From: Pectobacterium aquaticum
Lineage (GTDB): Bacteria > Pseudomonadota > Gammaproteobacteria > Enterobacterales > Enterobacteriaceae
Assembly: GCF_003382565.3 (NCBI RefSeq)
Contig: NZ_CP086253.1
Location: forward strand, 558,001-622,000
Reading direction: 5' to 3'
Length of the DNA: 64,000 nucleotides
Position numbers and translations under genes: made by a program. The notes below the pieces were generated by a model, which made no database searches, was not told where the DNA came from, and worked only from the letters and a program-made list of their open reading frames with translations. Of this stretch, positions 8,912 through 17,688 are shown piece after piece (position 1 is the stretch's first letter; every line of letters begins with the position of its first letter).

Positions 8912-10174
8912 ATGGATGAAAGCATGTACCGCCCGCGCACCCGATCCGTTGTGCATCTGGCGTTGCTCATCAACATGCTTTCCCTCGGTAGCCTGATGAT
9001 GGTGATGCCGTTAGGCCCCGATTTCGTCAGCGCCCTGTCGATGGATGCCAAGAACATCGGCTACATTAGCGGCGGTGCAACGTTTGCCTCTGCCATTGTC
9101 GGCTTCCTCGCCGCGCCCTATCTGGATAGATTTAACCGTAAACATGCTCTGATCGTGCTGCTGACGCTACGCTTTGGCCTGACGGCCGCTTGTATGTTTT
9201 CCACCAGCCAAACCGATCTTTTGCTGCTGTTTATTCTGGCGGGCTGCGTTGCCGGGCCGGCATCCGGTGTCTTGATGGCTGCGGTTGTCGATATTGTGCC
9301 GGCCAACGAGCGCGGCAAACAGTTGGCGTATGTCGGCATGAGCTTTTCGCTCGCGGCGATTGTCATCATGCCGCTGTCACTGGAGTTAGCTCACCGTATT
9401 AACTGGCAAGCGCCGTTTTATATTTTCGGCGTCGGCGGCCTGCTGTTGGTGTTGTTGGTGCTGTGGTGCTTTCCGTCAATGCCGCCGACGCATCGGGTTC
9501 AGCAAGGTCATTCCCCTACTACAGCATCCACGTCGGTATTACATGACCTGCTGGCATCCCCCCTTTTCCTGCTGGGACTGACGGTAATCTCATTGCAAAT
9601 GTTCGGTCATTTCCTGCTGATTCCCCACTTTTCCAACTACTTTCAGTTCAATCTGGCCTTCCCGCGTGATGATATTTCCCTGCTCTATCTCTGCGGTGGA
9701 CTGGCCAGCATGGTGACCATGCAACTGTGCGGCAATCTGTTGGATCGCGGCTATGCCAGCCGGACGATTGTCGTCACGACGCTGCTGCTGGCCGTTGTCA
9801 TTCTCTGCGGTTTCGTTTTGCCTTTTTCACTTTCCCTGTATCTGGTGTTCACCCTGTTCATGGCGCTCAGCGCAGCCCGCTCCAGCAGCACGCTGGCGAT
9901 TACCGCAGGCATTCCACTGCCACATCAGCGCGCCGCGTTCATGTCCTATCAGGGAACCGCGGCCAACGTGGCGTCTGGGCTTGCCAGCGTCGCGTCTGCC
10001 GCTTATCTGAGCACTTCTACCGAGGGAAAAATTGACGGTTTCTCACAGCTTGCTATCGCCAGCGCCGTATTTGCGCTGGTCGCCATGCTGCTGACCCTGC
10101 GCCTGATTCCGCAGTTGGCTGAACGCAGCCGAAAGATAGCTCAACGCCAATCCGCGCAGGCTTTAGAGCAATGA
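8912..10174 (+). CDS. MFS transporter, probable siderophore exporter
   Basis: About 420 residues with roughly 12 hydrophobic segments and the MFS loop motif APYLDRFNRKHAL after the second helix. Divergent from entC, behind a Fur-like site, and 120 bp ahead of the receptor gene, so export of the catechol siderophore is the natural inference. It is not obviously close to E. coli EntS. Start is uncertain: GTG 8891, ATG 8912 and ATG 8924 are all in frame and none has a strong ribosome site; 8912 is a compromise. Confidence 0.85.
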   Translation: MDESMYRPRTRSVVHLALLINMLSLGSLMMVMPLGPDFVSALSMDAKNIGYISGGATFASAIVGFLAAPYLDRFNRKHALIVLLTLRFGLTAACMFSTSQTDLLLLFILAGCVAGPASGVLMAAVVDIVPANERGKQLAYVGMSFSLAAIVIMPLSLELAHRINWQAPFYIFGVGGLLLVLLVLWCFPSMPPTHRVQQGHSPTTASTSVLHDLLASPLFLLGLTVISLQMFGHFLLIPHFSNYFQFNLAFPRDDISLLYLCGGLASMVTMQLCGNLLDRGYASRTIVVTTLLLAVVILCGFVLPFSLSLYLVFTLFMALSAARSSSTLAITAGIPLPHQRAAFMSYQGTAANVASGLASVASAAYLSTSTEGKIDGFSQLAIASAVFALVAMLLTLRLIPQLAERSRKIAQRQSAQALEQ

Positions 10175-10294
10175 ATGAACCGATCGATTCACACAATGAG
10201 CACTCGATTCACACCGCGAGTGGGTCGGCAAGATAGGTAATACAACACGTTATTTACGGGGATATTTTTTCCACTCTTTGATGGGGTCTTTGAC

Positions 10295-12265
10295 ATGCAG
10301 CTAAAACCAGAAAGTCGTTTTTCACATCATCATTTCCCACACAGCAAGGTGTATCGCGCCCTGCTGGTGACGGGGTTACTGGCACTGCCTGCACTCGCAC
10401 AGGCGGAAAACGCAGCAGATGAAAAAATCGTTGTAACAGCAACACAGACGAAACACACCACGCTAAGCGCCCCCGCCAGCGTTTCTGTCATCACCCGCGC
10501 CGAGCTGGAAAAGATGTCGGTGAATAACGTTACCGACGCGGTGAAAAAGCTGCCGGGCATTAACATCAATCCCTCTACCAGCTATGGCCGTAACGAAATC
10601 AAGATCCGTGGCATGCGGGCAGACTACACGCTGCTGCTGGTGAATGGTCGTCGGGTTAACTCCCAAGAATCACTCGCAACTGATATGGGGAATGATTTCG
10701 ATCTGAGTTCCATTCCTATGTCGGCGATTGAACGTATTGAAGTGATTCGTGGCCCGATGTCTTCACTGTACGGTGCCGATGCGCTGGGCGGTGTGGTAAA
10801 CGTGATTCTGCGCCAGCCGGGGGAGAAAGTTGCTGGTGAGATCGGCTATAACTTTCAGGCACCCACCGAAGGTTCCGGCGGCGACCATAATCGCCTAAAT
10901 GGCTATATCAGCGGGCCACTGGTGGAAAATACGCTGCTGGGCAGCTTGATTGTCGATGGCGGTAAACGTGATGCGTGGCGTACCGAGCAATCGAAAAACC
11001 GCAACTCCGATGCCATAGAAAAACGCGATAACTACAGCGTGTTAGGCAACCTGACCTGGTTGATCGATTCTCAGCAGAGCCTGGATTTTGATGCGACTTA
11101 TACCAAAGATGACCGTTTCGTCGATTGGAATAACTATGGTGCAACCGCCCATAATACTCAAAAAATAGATCGCCTTGGTATGGGTCTCACGCATAACGGT
11201 AGCTGGGACAGTGTCGATACGCGGTTACGTTATTACTACGAAAAAATCGATTTAATGGACAATTCTGAACTCAATAAAGGCATAGCCGATATTACTCAGA
11301 ATAATCAGACGGTTGACGGCCAAGTGTCTGGTTACCTAGGTGACCATTTGCTGACTGGCGGCGGTGAATACCGCATCACATCGCTGGAACACAGCATGAA
11401 CCTGAAAAATGGCAAAGTGAACGTTAATCAGAGCGCCCTCTTCCTGCAAGATGAGTTCAAACTCGCTGATTTAGCCCTCACGTTTGGTGGTCGCGTCGAC
11501 CATCATGAGGTCTATGGCACCGAATTCAGTCCACGCGCTTACGCCACTTATAGTTTAACTGACAACTGGGTCATCAAAGGCGGCGTGAATAAAGCGTTTA
11601 AAGCCCCAACCCTCGCTCAATTTACCCCCGGCTATATGAAAGCAGCATGTCGCGGATTCTGCTATCTCGTCGGTAACCCTGATCTGAAGGCTGAAACCTC
11701 CATCAGCTATGAACTGGGTACTGCCTATGAGGCAGAACATTTCGGTACAGGTATCACCCTGTTTAATAATGATATCAAGAATATGATCCAATCTGAGGCT
11801 TGGGATAAAGACAGAACTAGGGTAGCCAATCTTCCTTATTACAACGTGGATAAAGCGCGGGTTCAGGGAATTGAAACCTCATTTTGGGTCGATCTCACGG
11901 ATGACCTAAACTGGACCACTAACTGGACTATCGTCGATGCCGAAGACCGCACCACCAAGAAGCGCCTGAAAAAAACCCCAAAAAATACAGTTAACACGCA
12001 GTTGAACTGGCAAGCACTAGATAATGTATCAACCTATATTGCTTACCAATATACGGGGAACCAATATCTGCTTGACAAAGAGTCCACCAAGACTCGCGGT
12101 TTCAATACCGTGGATATCGGTGCCACTTATACACCGGTTAAAAACGTAGATCTAAAACTGGGCGTCACTAACCTGACCAACGAAAAACGGGACTATGTTG
12201 CCACTGACAACGACTACTTCCTGTCTGGACGTACGGTGTACGGCGGCGTGAGCTATAAGTTCTAA
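10295..12265 (+). CDS. TonB-dependent catechol siderophore receptor
   Basis: 656-residue outer-membrane receptor. Signal peptide about residues 1-36 ending LALPALAQA; TonB box EKIVVTATQ at about 43-51; plug domain with NEIKIRGMRADYTLLLVNGRR and IERIEVIRGPMSSLYGADAL; beta barrel ending in a C-terminal phenylalanine (VSYKF), needed for barrel assembly. Size and plug motifs match the FepA/IrgA/CfrA group of catecholate receptors. Location in the siderophore locus suggests that it imports the iron complex of the product made here. No Fur site was seen in the 120-bp gap after the exporter gene, so the two may share a transcript. Confidence 0.92.
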   Translation: MQLKPESRFSHHHFPHSKVYRALLVTGLLALPALAQAENAADEKIVVTATQTKHTTLSAPASVSVITRAELEKMSVNNVTDAVKKLPGININPSTSYGRNEIKIRGMRADYTLLLVNGRRVNSQESLATDMGNDFDLSSIPMSAIERIEVIRGPMSSLYGADALGGVVNVILRQPGEKVAGEIGYNFQAPTEGSGGDHNRLNGYISGPLVENTLLGSLIVDGGKRDAWRTEQSKNRNSDAIEKRDNYSVLGNLTWLIDSQQSLDFDATYTKDDRFVDWNNYGATAHNTQKIDRLGMGLTHNGSWDSVDTRLRYYYEKIDLMDNSELNKGIADITQNNQTVDGQVSGYLGDHLLTGGGEYRITSLEHSMNLKNGKVNVNQSALFLQDEFKLADLALTFGGRVDHHEVYGTEFSPRAYATYSLTDNWVIKGGVNKAFKAPTLAQFTPGYMKAACRGFCYLVGNPDLKAETSISYELGTAYEAEHFGTGITLFNNDIKNMIQSEAWDKDRTRVANLPYYNVDKARVQGIETSFWVDLTDDLNWTTNWTIVDAEDRTTKKRLKKTPKNTVNTQLNWQALDNVSTYIAYQYTGNQYLLDKESTKTRGFNTVDIGATYTPVKNVDLKLGVTNLTNEKRDYVATDNDYFLSGRTVYGGVSYKF

Positions 12266-12294
12266 TGCCGATACGTTCTGATCAATAACGTTCT

Positions 12295-12502
12295 AAGCCC
12301 GCTAACGCGGGCTTGAGGTGGCTGACAAAGTCTGTTGAGCGGGAGTAACGGATAGATCGTAAAGACGCTGTAAATACATCCCTGTACGCTCGGATTGCGC
12401 CATCCTTGGCGCAAACGCTTTACTCTTCTATTCCGTTACTCCCGTTTTCGTTCAGAAAATAGGTTTGTCAACAGTCTGAAGCCCGCTAACGCGGGCTTTT
12501 TT
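12295..12502 (+). repeat. Palindromic intergenic element bracketed by a duplicated 20-bp terminator stem
   Basis: The same 20-bp hairpin lies at 12295-12314 and 12479-12498. The 164 bp between them carry a 13-bp perfect inverted repeat (12340-12352 and 12432-12444, CGGGAGTAACGGA) and an inner 8-bp stem (12395-12402 / 12407-12414, TTGCGCCA with a 4-base loop). This looks like a non-coding, MITE-like palindromic element that landed at the receptor terminator and duplicated it, or that brought one stem with it. Confidence 0.7.
12479..12502 (+). terminator. Rho-independent terminator of receptor gene
   Basis: GCCCGC stem with short TAAC-type loop followed by six T on the plus strand. The upstream twin stem at 12295-12314 lacks the T run, so this distal copy is the functional-looking one. 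The T run also overlaps the stop codon of the convergent PPTase gene. Confidence 0.8.
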
Positions 12503-13268
12503 AGCAGCAGAGAAAGGTGGTGACGTCGTACTCTCTTAACAGATACGCGCCTTTAAAACGGCGTCCGGCATAAAACATTGGCGTCAGATCGGTCAGCAGT
12601 TCCAGCTCGAATTCGCGTTTGGTGATATCCAGCGCCACCAGCCTGGCATCCAGAAAATCGAAATAGTGCCTGACCTGCGGGTAAAGCGCCTTAAACAGGC
12701 TCTCCTTCGCCGAAAAGCTGATCGTCAGCAAACAGCTAAATGCCTCATCTCGCTCCTGAAACCACTGGAACTCTTCATCGCCAATGATGCCGGGCCACAG
12801 CGATTGCGCACGCTCGTCGGACATCAATCCTTCGATATCCACACCCACGCACGATAGCGCATTGCTACGTAAATGGGCGGCGCAGAGTACGCTGTCTTTG
12901 TTATGGCTCAGTGAACCGGCAATATTTCCCGGCCACTGTGGCGAGCGGTCTTCCCCGCTATGCAGAACAAAATCAGGGTGTTCTAGCTTGTTCAACACGT
13001 GTTTGGCGACACAGCGCCCGGCCAGAAATTCAGCGCGGCGTTTCGGCACCGCACGCTCTAGCGCGTCGGAAAAAGGAATGTTCGCCTCGGCAAAAAGCGC
13101 GTCGTCGTAGGCAGATAAGTGGAAATGGCAGCGAGCAGTAATACCTGGATAAGCGACACCGTCCGTTGCCCGTGGAAACGTAATCCATTCAACATCATCA
13201 ATAAAAGCAGAAAGCATGTTGCTCCACTCTGGCAAGCCTATCGCGCCCGCATTCGGTAAATGCTGCAT
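12501..13268 (-). CDS. entD: EntD-type 4'-phosphopantetheinyl transferase
   Basis: 255-residue enzyme that moves phosphopantetheine from CoA to carrier-domain serines, here EntB and the two NRPSs. The two diagnostic motifs are present: GVDIE near residue 140 (Mg2+-binding Asp) and FSAKESLFKALYP near 188. It also has the upstream GSLSHNKD and RRAEFLAGR signatures of the EntD/Sfp type. ATG 13268 gives an N-terminus slightly longer than E. coli EntD; ATG 13217 is an alternative. Convergent with the receptor gene. Confidence 0.92.
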   Translation of the reverse strand: MQHLPNAGAIGLPEWSNMLSAFIDDVEWITFPRATDGVAYPGITARCHFHLSAYDDALFAEANIPFSDALERAVPKRRAEFLAGRCVAKHVLNKLEHPDFVLHSGEDRSPQWPGNIAGSLSHNKDSVLCAAHLRSNALSCVGVDIEGLMSDERAQSLWPGIIGDEEFQWFQERDEAFSCLLTISFSAKESLFKALYPQVRHYFDFLDARLVALDITKREFELELLTDLTPMFYAGRRFKGAYLLREYDVTTFLCC

Positions 13269-13366
13269 AAGTCACGCTTAAACCCTGGGAAATGCGGGGA
13301 CTTAAACGAACAATGGGCGACTTTCGCCGCCCATCATCTCGCTACTGCAAGAATGCCTGGTTACAT

Positions 13367-14644
13367 TTACAGGGTCAGGAAGAACCCTGCGATGCAGGCG
13401 CTCATCAGGTTAGAAAGCGTACCTGCCGCAACCGCTTTCAAACCCAAGCGGGCAATATCCTGACGCCGAGTCGGTGCCATACTGCCCAAACCTCCAATAA
13501 GGATAGCAATAGACGAAAGGTTAGCAAAGCCGCACAGCGCGAACGAAATCACCGCTTTGGTATGATCCGACAGAACCTGCAAGCCCGCAGCGGCAACCAC
13601 ATCATCTGCCTTCAGGTACTCGCTGAAATTCATGTAAGCGACGAACTCGTTGACGATCAGTTTTTGCCCAATGAACGAGCCCGCAACCGTTGCTTCATGC
13701 CACGGTACACCGATCAAGAAAGCAACGGGCGAGAACACCCACCCCAGAATCAGTTGCAGCGACAGTTGAGGATAATCAAACCAGCCACCGATGCCGCCCA
13801 GAATGCCGTTAAGAAGAGCAATCAACGCGACAAAAGCCAGCAGCATCGCCCCCACATTCAGCGCCAACTGCATACCGGACGCCGCGCCACTTGCCGCGGC
13901 ATCAATGACGTTAGCTGGGCGATCGTCTTCATCGACAAAGCCAACCATCTCGTCATGGTCGTGCGTTTTCTCCGTTTCCGGCACCATCAGTTTGGCAAAT
14001 AGCAATCCACCCGGTGCCGCCATGAAGGAGGCCGCAATCAGGTAGTCCAGCGGCACCCCCATCTGGGCATAACCCGCCATCACCGATCCCGCAATGGAAG
14101 CCAATCCACCACACATCACCGCAAACAGCTCAGAACGCGTCATGTTGGCGATATAGGGACGAACCACCAGCGGCGCTTCCGTTTGGCCGACAAAGATGTT
14201 GGCTGTTGCAGAGAGCGATTCAGTACGGGAGGTTCCCAACAGTTTCTGCAAGCCGCCGCCTAATAAACGGATGACCCACTGCATCACACCCATGTAATAC
14301 AGTACCGCCACAAGGGAAGAGAAAAAGACGATGATCGGTAAGACACGGAATGCGAAAACAAACCCACCACCGCCAAAGATTTCGAACATTTTGTCGGAAA
14401 CCAGACCGCCAAAAATGAATGAAACCCCTTGGTTTCCGTAGGCGATAACGTTTGCTACACCGCCCGTCAACCCTTCCAGAATTTTGCGTCCTACTGGCAC
14501 ATACAACACCAGCGCACCGATACCAATCTGAAGAATGAAAGCACCCACTACGGTGCGCAATCTGATCGCTTTACGATTACTGGACAACATAACCGCGAAC
14601 AAAATCAGAACAAGCATGCCGATGAGACTCATAACGAGTTGCAT
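13367..14644 (-). CDS. CNT-family nucleoside transporter (NupC/NupX type)
   Basis: 425-residue inner-membrane protein with about ten hydrophobic segments. The segments VLPIIVFFSSLVAVLYYMGV, FVGQTEAPLVVRP and ELFAVMCGGLASIAGSVMAG are characteristic of concentrative nucleoside transporters that bring nucleosides in with protons; length is nearer to E. coli YeiJ/YeiM (about 416) than NupC (400). AGGGA ribosome site before ATG 14644. A CRP-like site upstream (14807-14822) suggests cAMP control, as for other nucleoside transport genes. Which nucleoside is carried cannot be read from the sequence. Confidence 0.9.
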   Translation of the reverse strand: MQLVMSLIGMLVLILFAVMLSSNRKAIRLRTVVGAFILQIGIGALVLYVPVGRKILEGLTGGVANVIAYGNQGVSFIFGGLVSDKMFEIFGGGGFVFAFRVLPIIVFFSSLVAVLYYMGVMQWVIRLLGGGLQKLLGTSRTESLSATANIFVGQTEAPLVVRPYIANMTRSELFAVMCGGLASIAGSVMAGYAQMGVPLDYLIAASFMAAPGGLLFAKLMVPETEKTHDHDEMVGFVDEDDRPANVIDAAASGAASGMQLALNVGAMLLAFVALIALLNGILGGIGGWFDYPQLSLQLILGWVFSPVAFLIGVPWHEATVAGSFIGQKLIVNEFVAYMNFSEYLKADDVVAAAGLQVLSDHTKAVISFALCGFANLSSIAILIGGLGSMAPTRRQDIARLGLKAVAAGTLSNLMSACIAGFFLTL

Positions 14645-14946
14645 GTGCAGTTCCCTATAACGCGTGAAAAAAGTGAAAACAGAATAAAAATCGTTTCGCC
14701 AGAACGGTAAGTACGCCCTGGCGAGCCGATTATAAAGAGTGGCCCGAAAAGGTCGCTAATTTATGTCACAAATACACACAACATCGAACAGTCCAAAACA
14801 CTGAAAAGTGATCTGAATCACAATTTAATGGATGATATATGAAATCGGAATGACTGTTCTGTCTGCTGTTGCACAGAAATAAGAGAAAAGCGAAAGCAAA
14901 CAGGCTCCCGCTTTAGGGGAAGAGTTTCAGCATAACGGTAACGTTG
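14645..14946. promoter_or_regulatory. Promoter region of nucleoside transporter gene
   Basis: 302-bp AT-rich gap upstream of the transporter and downstream of yjjV. Contains the CRP-like site at 14807-14822; no gene or RNA recognised. Confidence 0.6.
14807..14822. promoter_or_regulatory. CRP-like site
   Basis: AGTGA-N6-TCACA, one mismatch from the core consensus TGTGA-N6-TCACA, flanked by A/T. It lies about 165 bp upstream of the transporter start, which is compatible with catabolite control. Confidence 0.6.
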
Positions 14947-15744
14947 TTATGTCGGAGTGAGCCTTCCAAATAGCCTGAACGAATTCTGCCACAGCGCCTC
15001 AGCAATCTCTTCAGGTGGTTCTGCACGTAGCTCACACAGCGTTTGAAACGCGCACGAAATACGCTCAGGTCGGTTGGGCTGTCCCTGATAGCCACTCATC
15101 GGCATATCGGGCGCGTCAGTTTCCAGTAGCAGCCTATCTAACGGTAGCCGCGCGATCGCCTGACGCGTTTTGTTCGCTCTGTCATAGGTAATGGTTCCCC
15201 CCACGCCGATGTAATAGCCCAGCCGGATAAAGGCCTGCGCCTGCGCCAGGCTGCCTGCAAACCCATGAACGACGCCAGTACGCGGCACGTCGATACGGCG
15301 GAGCCATTGCGCCAGTCTATCGTGACTGCGTCGCGAGTGCAGGATCGTCGGGAGATCGTATTTTTTCGCCAGCCGAAGCTGAGCCTCAAGGAAGGTAAGC
15401 TGCCGCTCAAACTGCGGTTCCGGCATGTAGAGATCTAGCCCAATCTCCCCTACTGCCACCAGCGTCACAGGCCACTGGCGCAGCGCTTCTTCCAGACGGA
15501 GCAGGTCACTTTCTTGATGTTCAGCGATATAAAGCGGGTGAAGGCCCAGAGCGGCATAAAGTGGAGAGTAGGTGCGAGCAAGCGTCAACACGCGCTCAAA
15601 ATGCTGAGAAGCCACAGCAGGAATAATGATGTGCTCAACCCCAGCGTCTTGCGCCAGACGTAAGCTTTCCGGTGCATCATCATAGAATAAGGGGAAATCG
15701 AAATGGCAGTGGGTATCGATAAAGCGGTGTCGTTCAGAAAGCAC
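14947..15744 (-). CDS. yjjV: TatD-family metal-dependent hydrolase YjjV
   Basis: About 265 residues, TIM-barrel metallo-hydrolase of the TatD group (DNase-like enzymes). Metal-binding and catalytic motifs visible: DTHCHFDF at the start, VAVGEIGLDLY, LHSRRSHD, VVHGF and LLETDAPDMP. Overall match to E. coli YjjV including GVGGTITYDRANKTR. Start is uncertain; GTG 15744 gives the N-terminus closest to YjjV and has GGAGAG upstream. The frame is open to a TTG at 15777. A 14-bp tandem duplication lies just upstream (about 15757-15785). In E. coli yjjV lies beyond yjjU in the osmY-ytjA-yjjU-yjjV order, and the neighbourhood here is the same minus yjjU. Confidence 0.9.
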   Translation of the reverse strand: MLSERHRFIDTHCHFDFPLFYDDAPESLRLAQDAGVEHIIIPAVASQHFERVLTLARTYSPLYAALGLHPLYIAEHQESDLLRLEEALRQWPVTLVAVGEIGLDLYMPEPQFERQLTFLEAQLRLAKKYDLPTILHSRRSHDRLAQWLRRIDVPRTGVVHGFAGSLAQAQAFIRLGYYIGVGGTITYDRANKTRQAIARLPLDRLLLETDAPDMPMSGYQGQPNRPERISCAFQTLCELRAEPPEEIAEALWQNSFRLFGRLTPT

Positions 15745-15858
15745 GTTGCTTCTCTCCGTCAAGATGAGGCCCGTCAAGATGAGGCGACCTAATCTACACC
15801 CAAGTAATATCCTGCCAAAGCCTCATGGCAGAATCGGACTTGTCGTTGCGATGAAGCC

Positions 15859-16047
15859 TCAGTGTAGCGTGGTTTTCTCTGAGGATACCTCTTCGTGCGC
15901 TTTTCCGTAACCCTCTTGCAATACGCCGGACAGGTAATCGTTACTCCCTTCCAGCCAGGCACAGTCGCTGTCAAACCAATCGGCACACAGCGCCAGGAAA
16001 TTCCCTTTCCACTGTTTCCATTTACCAACAACGATATCGCTATTCAT
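15859..16047 (-). CDS. CsbD-family small stress protein
   Basis: 62-residue acidic protein. The pattern DIVVGKWKQWKGNF...WLEG...L.G.LQEGYGKA matches the CsbD/YjbJ family (NWKQ-KG near the start, IEG, then QERYGY in E. coli YjbJ). Family members are induced by general stress; molecular role is not known. Perfect AGGAGG ribosome site 6 bases before ATG 16047 (ATG 16050 is equally in frame). It occupies the place where E. coli has yjjU. Two cysteines (CADWF, DCAW) are unusual for this family. Confidence 0.8.
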   Translation of the reverse strand: MNSDIVVGKWKQWKGNFLALCADWFDSDCAWLEGSNDYLSGVLQEGYGKAHEEVSSEKTTLH

Positions 16048-16239
16048 CATCACCCTCCTGATAAACTGTCGAAATGCAGCAAATACGCGGGTCGTATTAG
16101 TAAAAGATTTGTATCAGTAAAAGAAAGATAGTGTGCCGATAAAAATAGTGTGCCGGTAAAATATGACAGCCGCGTGGCGCGGCTGTGTGCTCTGTATGAC
16201 ATTTCTTTCTATGGAGAAAGAATGAAGGAATGTGTGGCG

Positions 16240-16401
16240 CTATGGCCGTTTCCGACCCGTGAACAAGCTAACCAGAAACAGAATAATACCGACCACAAAG
16301 ACGATTTTCGCCGCACCCGCTGCTGTACCGGCCAAACCGCCGAAACCCAGTGCTGCCGCAATCAGTGCGATAACTAAAAATATAATGCCCCAACGAAACA
16401 T
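16240..16401 (-). CDS. ytjA: Small DUF1328 membrane protein YtjA
   Basis: 53-residue ORF found by reading the minus strand directly: begins MFRWGIIFLVIALIAAALGF and ends GRKRP, nearly identical to E. coli YtjA. Two hydrophobic segments separated by a Gly/Ala-rich turn (GGLAGTAAGAAK); inner-membrane protein of unknown function. AAGGAG ribosome site 5 bases before the ATG. Lies just downstream of osmY on the same strand, as in E. coli, so co-regulation in stationary phase or osmotic stress is plausible. Confidence 0.95.
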   Translation of the reverse strand: MFRWGIIFLVIALIAAALGFGGLAGTAAGAAKIVFVVGIILFLVSLFTGRKRP

Positions 16402-16510
16402 ACGCTCTCCTTACCAGACAAAAATGAAAAATAATCATGGTGGTCATCCTGACGCGCGTCTTGCGTCCTGACTGCGTATCCACAGAGGGTGTTTGTTATG
16501 CGGATTAGGT

Positions 16511-16538
16511 AGGGTTATCCGCCATTACGGATAACCCT
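16511..16538 (-). terminator. Hairpin after osmY
   Basis: Perfect 11-bp stem (16511-16521 with 16528-16538) and 6-base loop, 18 bp past the osmY stop. There is no T run on either strand, so it may slow or protect the transcript 3' end, or attenuate read-through into ytjA, rather than terminate fully. Confidence 0.5.
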
Positions 16539-16555
16539 GTACGGTATAGCGATGA

Positions 16556-17164
16556 TTATTTCACTGTCAGGTCGTTCTTGACGCTTTTCACACCGTCGAC
16601 GGCCTTCGCAATACTTTCAGCACGGTCGGACTGCGCTTTGTTATCCACTCCGCCGCTCAGTTGCACGACGCCAGCCTGCGTTTCGACTTTCACTTTACGG
16701 GACGGAACAATGTCATCTGCCAGCAGTTTGGCTTTAATCGTGCTGGTAATCACCGCATCATCGGCATAAGCGCCAACCGATTGTGATTGGACATCTTTCA
16801 CCTGCAATTTGTCGCTAACGGACTGGACACCCTCAACCTGCGTAGCGATTTGCACCGCACGGGAACTCCGTTCCTGACTACCGACAAAGCCGCTCAGCGT
16901 GACGACGCCATTTGATGTTTCAACGGAAATGTCGCTGCTGGTAATCGATTTGTCTTCCAACAACGCACTCTTCACCTTGGCTGTGATCGCGCTGTCACTG
17001 ACGTAGCCAGAGGCTTTATTGGCGGAGTTATCGATTTTTGTACCAGTGGTGTCCGCGATACGTTCTACCTTCTGCCCTAATGTTTCTTCCGCCATGGCAC
17101 CGCCAGCCAGAATTGAACCCAGAGCAACGACGATCAGCGATTGTGTCAGTTTGGTCTTTTTCAT
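16556..17164 (-). CDS. osmY: Periplasmic BON-domain protein OsmY
   Basis: 202 residues, close to E. coli OsmY (201). Signal peptide about 1-25 ending ILAGGAMA before EE. Two BON domains (about 55-125 and 135-200) with the repeated patterns GVVTLSGFV and GVVQLSGGV; the C-terminal run DRAESIAKAVDGVKSVKNDL is as in E. coli. Periplasmic stress protein with proposed chaperone or membrane-binding role. Start at ATG 17164 (MKKTKLTQ) with an AAGGAAG site; the frame is open upstream to 17245 but that part is not signal-like. Confidence 0.95.
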   Translation of the reverse strand: MKKTKLTQSLIVVALGSILAGGAMAEETLGQKVERIADTTGTKIDNSANKASGYVSDSAITAKVKSALLEDKSITSSDISVETSNGVVTLSGFVGSQERSSRAVQIATQVEGVQSVSDKLQVKDVQSQSVGAYADDAVITSTIKAKLLADDIVPSRKVKVETQAGVVQLSGGVDNKAQSDRAESIAKAVDGVKSVKNDLTVK

Positions 17165-17688
17165 CGATCTCTTCCTTCTTATGTTTTCTATAAACCCGAA
17201 ATAGCCTACTTTGGGCCACGTTAACGCCCGCATAGTCATCAGCAAATCAAGGTGATAATGACATTATCAATACTCCGATGATTCTCTCTTCTTAAATAAA
17301 AAAATCAGTGCATTGAATTGCAAAGTCGAAACAAATCAAAATAATGAACCAACTTAAAGTGTACTAACAGTTGAACAAGCTAAAACAGTTAACACGCCGT
17401 TAACTATAGCCTACAGAATGGAAAATCACAGGGGAACAAGGGGATATGCACAGTAATTCAGATTTGTCTGTTACACCGAGGCGAGAAATCACAGCAGGGA
17501 AAAAATCAGACTAATATATTGTTTTCAATACATTTAAAAATAAAAACACCCGGCATTTTTAGCCTAAAGCCAAGCATAACCGGGTGATGATTATTTTAAT
17601 AACATGGTCACTATTTAAACGCCGCAGCCTCGATGATTTTCATGAAACCGTAGAACCACCAATCCATGTCATTATAAAAATAAAAAAA
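17165..17688. promoter_or_regulatory. osmY promoter region and prfC 3' region
   Basis: 524-bp AT-rich gap between osmY and prfC, both read leftward. The right part holds the prfC terminator (17541-17586); the left part must hold the osmY promoter, but I could not fix its -10/-35. No other gene seen. Confidence 0.55.
17541..17586 (-). terminator. Terminator of prfC
   Basis: Stem CACCCGG (17547-17553) pairs with CCGGGTG (17580-17586); on the minus strand it is followed by a T-rich tract (TTTTTATTTTTAAA). It lies about 100 bp past the prfC stop. The loop is long (26 bases). Confidence 0.65.

Noticed and set aside
10201..10222. Hairpin CACTCG/CGAGTG between exporter and receptor genes as a terminator
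   Set aside because: Only 6 bp with a 10-base loop and no T run; too weak to claim that the two genes are separate transcripts.
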